From JAGLTN01 sp023135255 (GTDB lineage Bacteria > Planctomycetota > Phycisphaerae > Sedimentisphaerales > Anaerobacaceae), in assembly GCA_030639495.1 (NCBI GenBank), contig DAOWCP010000097.1, positions 1 through 7,895 of the forward strand: a stretch of 7,895 nt of DNA. Direction: 5' to 3'. Numbering within the stretch: position 1 is the first letter of the stretch; each line of letters begins with the position of its first letter. The position numbers were made by a program, and so were the translations under genes. This document shows, in pieces, positions 1-5,865 of the stretch. The notes beneath the pieces are model-generated. The model had not been told where the DNA came from. It made no database searches and worked only from the letters and a program-made list of their open reading frames with translations.

Positions 1-1847
1 GGCCAATCAGGGTTCTTTACAGGTAAAACTGCCACATCGAAGGCCAATAAGCCGAAATGTCCTTTTTCAAAAACCGCCAACAGATCAAGTCCATTCTCTC
101 TTACCCATTTATGAGTTTCCCTATCATTTTCGCCAAAGTCTGATTTTATGCCCCATTTTCCGGTATCAATATCAAATAGCTTTGCATTTCTATCTTCTGC
201 AGCCGGCAGATTTTCTTCAACTGCATTTTGAAATCCATCATTACTCTCAACTCCTGATTCCTTATCCAGTTTTTGGGGATAACCTTCCACATTCTCGACG
301 GAAACGAATTTGCCGACTTTATCAAAGATGAAAATTTTATTTTCGATGATTTTATCCCTGCCCCAGATGGTCGCGTTATATTTATATCGAATTGAGACGT
401 TTCTGTTTTCTTGCTTAACAGGCTGGCCCCACTCTATAGTTTCTCTCGAGGTAATGTCCCTATAATTGTTCGCAAAGAAATTCTCAACCAGTGCCTTGGC
501 TCCAGCCAGACTGTAAATATCTTCAGCCCCGACTTTTCTGACTGAGATAAACTCGCCCTGCTTATCAAATGTCCATACCTTATTTTCGATTATTTTGTCT
601 TTATTCCATATAGTTGCTTCGTATTTATATCTGATTGACATATTGCCTTCAGCATCAACCGCGGGTTCTCCCCATTCAATGGTCTTGCGAGCGGTGATAT
701 CACGATAGTTGTGTTTGAAAAAATCCTCGACCAACTGTTGCAATTGTTGTGTAGTAATCTCCTCTCCGTCTTCCAATTTCTCACTACTTAATGCCCAAAC
801 TGTTGGTATCAGCAAAGCCATAATCAATAGCATTGCAACAACAGATGTCAGGAGGCTTTTCTCGCTGGAGATGTCGGCGTCTTTGGTAAGCAGTCTTTTT
901 GCCCGGTCAAACAAACTACCACCGCTGCCGGCAACTGCAAGCTTATAGCCAGACCGCACCTCTTCCATAGTCGTCAGTGCGCGAACATAACTAACCTTAT
1001 CGCCAGTCAAAGCTACCGCAACATCATCACAGCAATTCTCCCGCTCTTGTCTTATCTTAGCTGAAACCCACCAGATAGCAGGGTTATAAAAACCAACGAT
1101 CTCAACAGCTGTCTGAATAATATTAACCAGATAGTCACACCTTTTAATATGAGCCAGTTCGTGAGCCAGGATAGCTTCAATTTGTTCTGGCTGAAGTCCT
1201 GTCAAAGCACTTGCCGGCAGCAATATCATAGGCTTGAGCCAACCCACAACCATAGGCCCGCCCGCCATCGCAGACTCCATCAGCGAAACCGCCCTGTTAA
1301 CACCAATCGCACAGGATAGCTTATTCATCTTATCGACAAGATGCTTGCCCACAGGCTTAACCATCGTCCTGCGAAGCTTCTGCAATTGCCTCCATCCACC
1401 CAGATGCCATAAACAAAAACCAAACACCCCGATAAGCCAGCTGTAAACTATAAACCCGGCGTTAGCCTCGATAGCTGAAGAAACCCGCTCTCTAAAACCA
1501 ATCTCGATCACAGGGGCAGCCGCTTCTTCAATAACAGGTGCATCATTTTCTACTATGGGCATTTCAATCGTTCCAAGCTGAGCAATATCAACTCGCTCGG
1601 CCTTCACTGCTGCAAGCTCAACAGGCTCAACCCATCGACTGCTCAAAACCCTGAACGTCAGCATCGGCATCACCATCATAGCCGTCAAACCCGCACAGCC
1701 AATCAGATATCGCTTGTTAGCGGAAACCTTCGCAAAAGCTTTCAACGCAACCGCCAATATAGCCGCGATTGCCAACCCCTGCCATAACCAGTGAATCAAT
1801 GTCCAGCCCAATGTCTCTATCAAATATTGTGGCAATACAGTATTCAT
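1..1847 (-). CDS. M56-family (BlaR1/MecR1-type) membrane zinc protease, 3' end outside window
   Basis: I read 615 residues with no stop from the ATG at 1847 to the left edge, so the C-terminus is missing. Hydrophobic segments at about residues 14-36, 46-68, 131-150 and 331-353 match the multi-pass BlaR1 topology. The zinc motif is H229-E-L-A-H233, followed by R-E270-N-C-C-D-D, the usual M56 third-ligand region. Known BlaR1 proteins sense a signal outside the membrane and cleave the partner repressor inside. Here the outer part is not a penicillin-binding domain. It is two copies of a roughly 69-residue module (371-439 and 452-520), then a stretch with FDIDTGKWG and ENGLDLLAVF, a pattern I associate with planctomycete M56 proteins. 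The start is fixed by a GGGAGG Shine-Dalgarno 8 nt upstream, inside the repressor gene. The repressor stop touches the ATG (TAAATG), so the two are translationally coupled. Family assignment is secure; the signal sensed is unknown. Confidence 0.93.
   Translation of the reverse strand, partial: MNTVLPQYLIETLGWTLIHWLWQGLAIAAILAVALKAFAKVSANKRYLIGCAGLTAMMVMPMLTFRVLSSRWVEPVELAAVKAERVDIAQLGTIEMPIVENDAPVIEEAAAPVIEIGFRERVSSAIEANAGFIVYSWLIGVFGFCLWHLGGWRQLQKLRRTMVKPVGKHLVDKMNKLSCAIGVNRAVSLMESAMAGGPMVVGWLKPMILLPASALTGLQPEQIEAILAHELAHIKRCDYLVNIIQTAVEIVGFYNPAIWWVSAKIRQERENCCDDVAVALTGDKVSYVRALTTMEEVRSGYKLAVAGSGGSLFDRAKRLLTKDADISSEKSLLTSVVAMLLIMALLIPTVWALSSEKLEDGEEITTQQLQQLVEDFFKHNYRDITARKTIEWGEPAVDAEGNMSIRYKYEATIWNKDKIIENKVWTFDKQGEFISVRKVGAEDIYSLAGAKALVENFFANNYRDITSRETIEWGQPVKQENRNVSIRYKYNATIWGRDKIIENKIFIFDKVGKFVSVENVEGYPQKLDKESGVESNDGFQNAVEENLPAAEDRNAKLFDIDTGKWGIKSDFGENDRETHKWVRENGLDLLAVFEKGHFGLLAFDVAVLPVKNPDW
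288..737 (-). repeat. Internal tandem duplication in the M56 sensor tail (residues 371-439 and 452-520)
   Basis: Copy 1 is 531-737 and copy 2 is 288-494, offset by exactly 81 codons with no gap needed. By hand count 44 of 69 residues are identical. The shared blocks are NYRDIT, TIEWG, SIRYKY, ATIW, DKIIENK and FDK. Codons differ at many third positions while these blocks hold, which suggests an old duplication kept under protein-level selection. Each copy looks like a small alpha+beta domain: an amphipathic helix (LVEDFF/LVENFF) followed by strands. I do not recognise the fold with certainty. Confidence 0.85.
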
Positions 1848-2231
1848 TTATTTTTCCTCCCAGCTATCAACCATTTTTTTGATCTTTGCTAATTCTTTGG
1901 TTGATACTTTCTTAGCTGACAATGCTCGCATAACAAGCTTGGCCGCTGAACCTGAAAACGCTTTTTCAAGCAGATCACCAACCATACCATTTTGGGCTTT
2001 TTCTTCCGTTATCGCAGGGGCATAAACATGCTTGAATTGTGACTTGTCGCAGATCAACGATCCCTTCTCAGTCATGATCTGCATAAGCTTCAAAGTCGTC
2101 GTGTACCCCGTTTTTTTAACCTTGTTAATTTCCCCGTTAACCATCCGAACTGTCGCCGACCCAATCTCCCACAGCACCTGTAATATCGCAAGCTCCTTAT
2201 TCGTCGGCTGAGGCATTTCTTTCTTAACCAT
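1848..2231 (-). CDS. BlaI/MecI/CopY-family transcriptional repressor
   Basis: The 127-residue length is typical of the family. Residues about 7-70 form the winged helix-turn-helix: PTNKELAILQVLWEIGSATV, then GYTTTLKLMQIMTEKGSL with the family's YTT and MxEKG signatures. Residues about 72-127 are the dimerisation region, with LLEKAFSGSAAKLVMRAL and a lysine-rich tail. In staphylococcal BlaI, the partner protease cuts an Asn-Phe bond just before the conserved GS. The equivalent bond here would be Ala91-Phe92 in KAFSGS, which is inference. The ATG at 2231 has AGAAAGGGAGC upstream; an internal Met6 is possible but has no better ribosome site. The gene is first in an operon with the M56 protease. 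Paired palindromes upstream suggest autorepression. No beta-lactamase gene is seen in the window, so antibiotic resistance should not be assumed. Confidence 0.93.
   Translation of the reverse strand: MVKKEMPQPTNKELAILQVLWEIGSATVRMVNGEINKVKKTGYTTTLKLMQIMTEKGSLICDKSQFKHVYAPAITEEKAQNGMVGDLLEKAFSGSAAKLVMRALSAKKVSTKELAKIKKMVDSWEEK
1856..1861 (-). promoter_or_regulatory. Shine-Dalgarno of the M56 protease gene
   Basis: GGGAGG lies 8 nt before the ATG at 1847 and within the last codons of the repressor gene. With the TAAATG junction it fixes the protease start and indicates translational coupling between repressor and protease. Confidence 0.8.
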
Positions 2232-2278
2232 ACTGCTCCCTTTCTAATTTTTATTGCTCCACTAATTACCTGAATCAG

Positions 2279-2307
2279 AATCTATACGAATAGTTTCGTA
2301 AAGTCAA
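2279..2307 (-). promoter_or_regulatory. Candidate sigma-70 type promoter of the repressor-protease operon
   Basis: On the minus strand TTGACT (2302-2307) is a good -35 box. A 17-nt spacer leads to TAGATT (2279-2284); TATAGA (2281-2286) at 15 nt is the alternative -10. The leader to the ATG at 2231 would be roughly 40-45 nt. The spacer is almost exactly filled by the first palindrome (2285-2300), so a bound repressor would block RNA polymerase. Boxes were assigned by eye. Confidence 0.55.
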
Positions 2308-2330
2308 ATAAAATCCACGAAAAACTTCGT
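2285..2330. promoter_or_regulatory. Two palindromic operators, consensus ACGAA-N4-TTCGT
   Basis: Palindrome A is TACGAA-TAGT-TTCGTA at 2285-2300. Palindrome B is ACGAA-AAAC-TTCGT at 2317-2330. Arms and 4-nt spacers match, and the centres are 31 bp apart, about three helical turns, so two dimers would sit on the same DNA face. They bracket the predicted -35 box. BlaI-family proteins bind short palindromes in their own promoters, classically of TACA/TGTA type. The ACGAA/TTCGT arms here differ but have the same architecture. Confidence 0.7.
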
Positions 2331-2402
2331 ACTTTTTTGAAAAAACTCCTGAAACAGCCTTTTTCAAGCCAAAACGCGGCATATAAAATGGAATAAAATT
2401 AC

Positions 2403-2433
2403 AAAAAACTCTAACTATTTATTAGTCAGAGCT
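2403..2433 (-). terminator. Rho-independent terminator after repeat copy 1
   Basis: On the minus strand CTCTGACTA (2431-2423) pairs with TAGTTAGAG (2417-2409) through a 5-nt loop ATAAA. There is one G-U pair, and a run of six T follows. It lies 11 nt beyond the tRNA-like 3' end, where a tRNA terminator would sit. It would also stop readthrough from the symporter into the repressor promoter region. Confidence 0.8.
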
Positions 2434-2442
2434 TTATCTTTT

Positions 2443-2644
2443 AATGGGCGGTATTGGGCTTGAACCAACGGCCTCCTGCGTGTCGAGCCCTGATATCTTT
2501 TACTTAGACATGATTTATATGTAAATTTGACACACTAAGAAGGGCTGAAACAATAACGATATAATATTTAAACTGAAATTAGACACACACCTAATTCAGA
2601 GATTACAGGGAGCAAATATAAACGGGACAAAAACAGGACGATCT
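2443..2644 (-). repeat. Long direct repeat, copy 1 (arm plus tRNA-Val 3' half)
   Basis: This 202-bp segment matches 5866-6068 in the same orientation, with about 15 substitutions and one 1-bp indel by hand alignment (about 92% identity). The left 40 bp are tRNA-derived and the remaining roughly 160 bp are AT-rich and non-coding. Similarity ends abruptly on both sides. The arm carries three imperfect copies of a GTGTCTAA-like motif on the minus strand (near 2576-2590, 2522-2535 and 2501-2512), as expected of arm-type recombinase sites. I interpret it as the end of an integrated element (attR-like). It could instead be a dispersed genomic repeat. Confidence 0.85.
2445..2484 (-). pseudogene. 3' half of a tRNA-Val(GAC), copy 1
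   Basis: Read on the minus strand: anticodon GAC, AC, 3' anticodon stem GCAGG, variable loop AGGCC, T-stem GTTGG/CCAAT around loop TTCAAGC, acceptor strand ACCGCCC, discriminator A. No CCA is encoded. The 5' half (acceptor GGGCGGT, D-arm, 5' anticodon strand CCTGC) is absent: upstream sequence is the repeat arm. It cannot make a tRNA alone, but it is exactly the part of a tRNA gene that tyrosine-recombinase attachment sites use. Confidence 0.8.
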
Positions 2645-2677
2645 AAAGGGCTTTGCTTAATCCTTCACTGTTTTGGT

Positions 2678-4420
2678 TTAATCTTTTTTCTTTCTAACAA
2701 ATATCGAAATCCCCCACAGGGTGACACATAAACTGAAAATTACAATAAAAAGTCTCTGGCTTTCAACAAACCAGACTATCTGCAGCAATAATAATCCGCA
2801 AACCATCGTCAGAAAACCTACAAGCCTTATCGCACCGCTGCACATCGCCTCACTTCGATAACTCAACAACGGCGTAACCATCCTCTTAAAAAGCGACTCC
2901 ACCTGGGTGCTCTTTTCACTGCTACTTGATTCAATAAAACTCCCCGCAAAAAGTACTGCCAGTGGAACAAATGTAGACGCAAACAGTCTGCCCGCAAGCG
3001 AACTTTCAATCCCATAATACGGCAAAATAAACTGCACCGCTGTCGAAACTGTCACCCCACAAATCACCGACGCCCAGACCGTTTTGGCTCCGCCCTTCTT
3101 CGTAATTATTCCCCACAAAAACGGCACAGCCAAAGGACCTAACGTAATCGGTATCATCACAAAAAAGAACTTCACTGCTCCGCCCCATTTATAAATCTGC
3201 GATGCTACCAGAATCACAAATAATCCAAGCAAAAAGATTACAACCCTGCCCGCAAATACAAGCTCCCTGTCAGATGCCTCTTTACGTATAAGCCTGTTGT
3301 AAAAATCCTTAGTTATCACAGAGGACATCACATTCAACGACGAATTCACCAAACTCCCCGTCGCCGAAAACATAGCCGCAAGCGCCAGTCCCGTCAACCC
3401 CACCGGCAAAAGCCTGCCTATCATCGCTACAAAAACAACCTCCGCTTTTTTGGTATTCAACGGATCGGCAAGGTCTATGAAACTAGAATCGATTACCCGA
3501 TACATCATCAAAGGCACAAGCCAGAAGATAGGCATTACTACATAAAGACCAACTACAAGCCAACCTGACTTTTTAGCATCTTTTTCACTGGGACAGCTTT
3601 GGAACCTCTGTATCAACTCCCACATTGAACAAATATTAAATATCTGCAAAATGGTCCACCATAAAAAATAGTTCCCAGTAAACTTCACCTTATCCGGCTC
3701 AGAATAAGCCGAAGCATCCTGGGCAAGATCAAAAAAGCCCGCAGGTGCCTGGCTCACAAAATTATCTATCCCACCAATCGCCTTTAATGCTAACGGCAAA
3801 GCAAGCAGTGTTATAAGTGTCAAAACAAAAAACTGAAGCAAATCCGTTGTCAAAACCGCCCACAACCCACCAAGAACCGTATACAATATTATCACGAAAG
3901 TCATCAAAGCAATTATCGCTGTCAGACTCATACCCATCCCGATCTGGTCATGCGCCAAAATAGAAATACTGTACACTGCCTGCGCCGCCAGAAAAATCCC
4001 AAATGGAACCCTTATCCAAATATATAACTGCCTCACAGAAAAACTGTACCTCTGCTCAAGAAATTCTATTGGGCTGTCAACTCCGATCCTCTTCCACCTC
4101 GCAGCAAAGAAAAACGTCGCCACCGCTGCACCCGCAACTATAACCCACTGTATCGTTATCGCTACCCAACCAAAACAATAGGCCATCGAACCCCACATCA
4201 CAAACGTGCCCGCGCTGAAAAAAGTCATATAAGATGAAATACCGCAAAGCCACCACGGTGCCCCGCCACCCGCAGCAAAAAGATCCTTTAAGGTCTTGTT
4301 AAACCTGGCAAACACAACTCCTACCACTATCATTAAAATCAGATAAACAGCAATAACAGCAACGTCAATTCGACCAAGCTGACTTAAAATTCCTGAAGTT
4401 GCAAAAAAATTATTTAACAT
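2678..4420 (-). CDS. Sodium:solute symporter family (SSS/SLC5) transporter
   Basis: 580 residues from the ATG at 4420. The frame is open a little further, to a TTG at 4432, but the ATG has GAGTG 5 nt upstream and is preferred. The sequence is nearly all membrane helices, about 13 to 14. Counting from the preferred Met: a first helix near 18-39; the SSS-type stretch AAGGGAPWWLCGISSYMTFF near 49-68, with the first sodium/substrate helix; EFLEQRYS near 119-126; and the helix containing AAMFSATGSLVNSSLNVMSS near 348-367, followed by ITKDFYNRL, which matches the SSS signature region with the second sodium site. A polar insert (about 498-525) precedes two final helices, giving a length in the long SLC5 range. 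It should import a small solute with sodium; the substrate cannot be read from sequence. It lies 60 nt after the toroid gene, probably in one transcript, suggesting uptake coupled to sugar or uronate metabolism. Confidence 0.9.
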   Translation of the reverse strand: MLNNFFATSGILSQLGRIDVAVIAVYLILMIVVGVVFARFNKTLKDLFAAGGGAPWWLCGISSYMTFFSAGTFVMWGSMAYCFGWVAITIQWVIVAGAAVATFFFAARWKRIGVDSPIEFLEQRYSFSVRQLYIWIRVPFGIFLAAQAVYSISILAHDQIGMGMSLTAIIALMTFVIILYTVLGGLWAVLTTDLLQFFVLTLITLLALPLALKAIGGIDNFVSQAPAGFFDLAQDASAYSEPDKVKFTGNYFLWWTILQIFNICSMWELIQRFQSCPSEKDAKKSGWLVVGLYVVMPIFWLVPLMMYRVIDSSFIDLADPLNTKKAEVVFVAMIGRLLPVGLTGLALAAMFSATGSLVNSSLNVMSSVITKDFYNRLIRKEASDRELVFAGRVVIFLLGLFVILVASQIYKWGGAVKFFFVMIPITLGPLAVPFLWGIITKKGGAKTVWASVICGVTVSTAVQFILPYYGIESSLAGRLFASTFVPLAVLFAGSFIESSSSEKSTQVESLFKRMVTPLLSYRSEAMCSGAIRLVGFLTMVCGLLLLQIVWFVESQRLFIVIFSLCVTLWGISIFVRKKKD

Positions 4421-4442
4421 ATTCACTCGCAAAAATTAACAT
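4410..4442 (-). CDS. Possible 10-codon upstream ORF overlapping the symporter start
   Basis: ATG at 4442 followed by LIFASEYVK and a TAA at 4410-4412, past the symporter ATG at 4420 and in another frame. Its ribosome site (GCGGGTGA) is the duplicate of the symporter's own (GCGAGTGA). It would be either a translation-coupling leader or an inert by-product of the 22-bp duplication. There is no evidence that the peptide itself matters. Confidence 0.25.
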   Translation of the reverse strand: MLIFASEYVK

Positions 4443-4459
4443 ATTCACCCGCAAAAATT
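4416..4459 (-). repeat. 22-bp tandem duplication of the symporter translation-initiation region
   Basis: Two head-to-tail 22-bp copies, 4416-4437 and 4438-4459, differ at one base. Each carries the ribosome-binding segment GCG(A/G)GTGA and a following ATG. As 22 is not a multiple of three, the distal ATG is out of frame with the symporter. Confidence 0.85.
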
Positions 4460-4480
4460 CTTAACCGATTCAAAAACACC

Positions 4481-5542
4481 TTAGCTTCCTGCAAGGTTAA
4501 AAAGCGAATCACTTATCTCGCTGGCAAATTCCTGAACACCATCCAATTTCGATGCAAAAGGCTGCTCTTCCGGAGTCTTGTAAAGTGTACTATTCAGCCA
4601 AAAACCTGTTTCATGCTGAGCTTCACTGAAAAAATCCATAAGCTTTTTCACTGCCTGACCAACCTTTTCATTGCCAGTTAAACGATATAATTCTGCTCCA
4701 CCCCACATGATCTTACACGATGTCGGATTTACCCACTTTTCCTCGCCAAGTCTGTCGAAAAAATCAAATAATTGTTCAGCGCCGCTTAAAAAACGTTTAT
4801 CTTGTGTATAATCATACAACTTAGATAAGAATGTCAACGGCATGCCAGCCAACCAGATTAATTCATTCTTTGGATTCATTTCGACGCTCACACAGAATTG
4901 CTTACGTCCGTCTGCAGCAATCGGGTCTTCATTACCGAATACATCGGTCATAATCCCTTTGCCCGCCTGCCAGGTTGAAAAATAGTATTTATTCAAGTCC
5001 GGCTGAGCTTCTATGAACTTTAACATAAATTCGCCGGCACGAAGAGCCTCTTTGATATGACCACATGCCAACAAAGCCAACCCAGCCGATGATGTACTTG
5101 AACTGTCCAAATAGTTTTCATTAATAACATCGGTTTCAAGTTCATAGCGAGAGTAAAAACCGCCCAATTGCGGCGATTGGAATTTACGAATAAAATCTAA
5201 CCCTTTTTTTGCAATACCATAAGCTCCCATTTTCTGAAAAGCTAATACCAACCAGCCATTAGGATACAAATACCGATTTGCCGGGCTGCAAGGCAAATGA
5301 GCCCAACCCTTTTCACTGGATGAAGTCCGAAAATCCCCGTCCTGCTGCAGATATTTATGTTCTATCAACTCCAGGTACTCACGGGCCAACACCGGTTCAC
5401 CAAGCACTGCGTACAAAAAAGGCGCCTTGTAGTGAGCCGATAGATCATCCACCTTAATAGCCTCTTCATGGTGTTCTTTCAACCATCCCAGAGCTCGTGA
5501 TATTGTCAACTGGTATTTTTCTATATCAGACGCTTTTTTCAT
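4481..5542 (-). CDS. Predicted alpha/alpha-toroid protein of unknown function
   Basis: 353 residues from the ATG at 5542, which has AAAGGTG about 7 nt upstream. The frame stays open to an ATG at 5626, but those 28 extra residues look non-coding. No signal peptide or membrane segment, so cytoplasmic. It is almost entirely helical, with repeating helix pairs separated by glycine/aromatic loops: YKAPFLYAVLGEPVLA, QQDGDF, RYLYPNGWLVLAFQKMGAYG, LGGFYS, TSSAGLALLACGH, NELIWLAGMPLTFLSKLY and MWGGAELYRLTG. This is typical of alpha/alpha barrels such as N-acylglucosamine 2-epimerases, six-hairpin glycosidases and terpenoid-cyclase folds. I cannot choose between these and see no certain catalytic motif. 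The 60-nt gap to a sodium/solute symporter suggests it acts on the imported compound or a derivative, perhaps a sugar or uronate (inference). A structure prediction would separate the alternatives. Confidence 0.75.
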   Translation of the reverse strand: MKKASDIEKYQLTISRALGWLKEHHEEAIKVDDLSAHYKAPFLYAVLGEPVLAREYLELIEHKYLQQDGDFRTSSSEKGWAHLPCSPANRYLYPNGWLVLAFQKMGAYGIAKKGLDFIRKFQSPQLGGFYSRYELETDVINENYLDSSSTSSAGLALLACGHIKEALRAGEFMLKFIEAQPDLNKYYFSTWQAGKGIMTDVFGNEDPIAADGRKQFCVSVEMNPKNELIWLAGMPLTFLSKLYDYTQDKRFLSGAEQLFDFFDRLGEEKWVNPTSCKIMWGGAELYRLTGNEKVGQAVKKLMDFFSEAQHETGFWLNSTLYKTPEEQPFASKLDGVQEFASEISDSLFNLAGS

Positions 5543-5565
5543 TTCCAACACCTTTCTAAATTTGA

Positions 5566-5612
5566 TACCACCGTCAAAAGCATTGTTTAAGCAACGATGT
5601 GGAGTGGTGGTA
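5566..5612 (-). promoter_or_regulatory. Long imperfect hairpin in the leader of the toroid gene
   Basis: Outer stem TACCACC (5566-5572) with GGTGGTA (5606-5612). Inner stem CATTGTT (5581-5587) with AACGATG (5593-5599) includes one wobble and closes a 5-nt loop. The internal loop is asymmetric (8 and 6 nt). It ends 23 nt before the ATG at 5542, between the recombinase remnant and the toroid gene. No T-run follows, so it is not a terminator. It could be an RNA control element or a protein-binding site; function unknown. Confidence 0.35.
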
Positions 5613-5622
5613 ATTCTCCATA

Positions 5623-5760
5623 TCACTGTAATTTTTGTTTCATTCTCGCCTGATAGCTGCCGACAGGCTTCAATGCAATGATCCTTGCTTTGTCCTCACC
5701 AGGAAATCTAACTTTCCAATAATACCGCTCCTGCTTCAAATAAATACTACCTGCTACCAC
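5623..5760 (-). pseudogene. Truncated N-terminus of a tyrosine recombinase (integrase remnant)
   Basis: The open frame runs from 5832, where the first start-like codon is a TTG inside a terminator T-run and is not credible. A GTG at 5760 with AGGAG 8 nt upstream gives 45 residues. GSIYLKQERYYWKVRFPGED followed by IIALKPVGS resembles, from memory, the small beta-sheet arm-binding region at the start of planctomycete site-specific integrases (GSIYL...WWKV.LPGEDK...LKP.GS). A full integrase has about 300-450 residues; this one stops at TGA 5623, and no core-binding or catalytic domain (R...HxxR...Y) follows. The toroid gene occupies the space. Its position just downstream of the tRNA-Val 3' half is where such an integrase belongs. 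It could still be a short unrelated protein; I favour a remnant. Confidence 0.6.
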
Positions 5761-5830
5761 AACACTATCTCCTGATATGGGGTCAGTTTTTGTCACCCAA
5801 TTGCTACTCAAGTTTCCAAGAGATGTCAAC

Positions 5831-5864
5831 AAAAAAAATAAGCCCTTAGGAGATAAGGACTTAT
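5831..5864 (-). terminator. Rho-independent terminator after repeat copy 2
   Basis: On the minus strand ATAAGTCCTTA (5864-5854) pairs with TAAGGGCTTAT (5848-5838) around a 5-nt loop, with one G-U pair, and leads into a run of eight T. It starts 3 nt after the tRNA-like 3' end. Its sequence is unrelated to the terminator in the same position at copy 1, so it lies outside the repeated unit. Confidence 0.8.
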
Positions 5865-5865
5865 G

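Noticed and set aside
709..948. Plus-strand open frames at 709-948, 1234-1446 and 6620-6904
   Set aside because: Each lies opposite a well-supported minus-strand gene and resembles no protein family.
1..2231. Beta-lactam resistance locus
   Set aside because: The repressor-protease pair is BlaI/BlaR1-like, but no beta-lactamase is present and the visible sensor tail is not a penicillin-binding domain.
2337..2367. Inverted repeat TTGAAAAA/TTTTTCAA upstream of the operators
   Set aside because: The stem is all A/T except one pair, with a 15-nt loop; too weak to call a terminator or a third operator.
2443..2484. tmRNA 3' end
   Set aside because: The GAC anticodon, GCAGG stem and AGGYC variable loop fit a regular tRNA-Val, and no tag-peptide or 5' tmRNA region is nearby.
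3006..3188. Minus-strand open frames inside other genes (590-784, 3006-3188)
   Set aside because: They are alternate-frame shadows of the M56 protease and the symporter. Sequence at 590-784 belongs to the M56 sensor repeats in the true frame.
5543..5626. 28-residue N-terminal extension of the toroid protein from the ATG at 5626
   Set aside because: The extension has unconvincing composition and overlaps the leader hairpin, and the ATG at 5542 has a good ribosome site.
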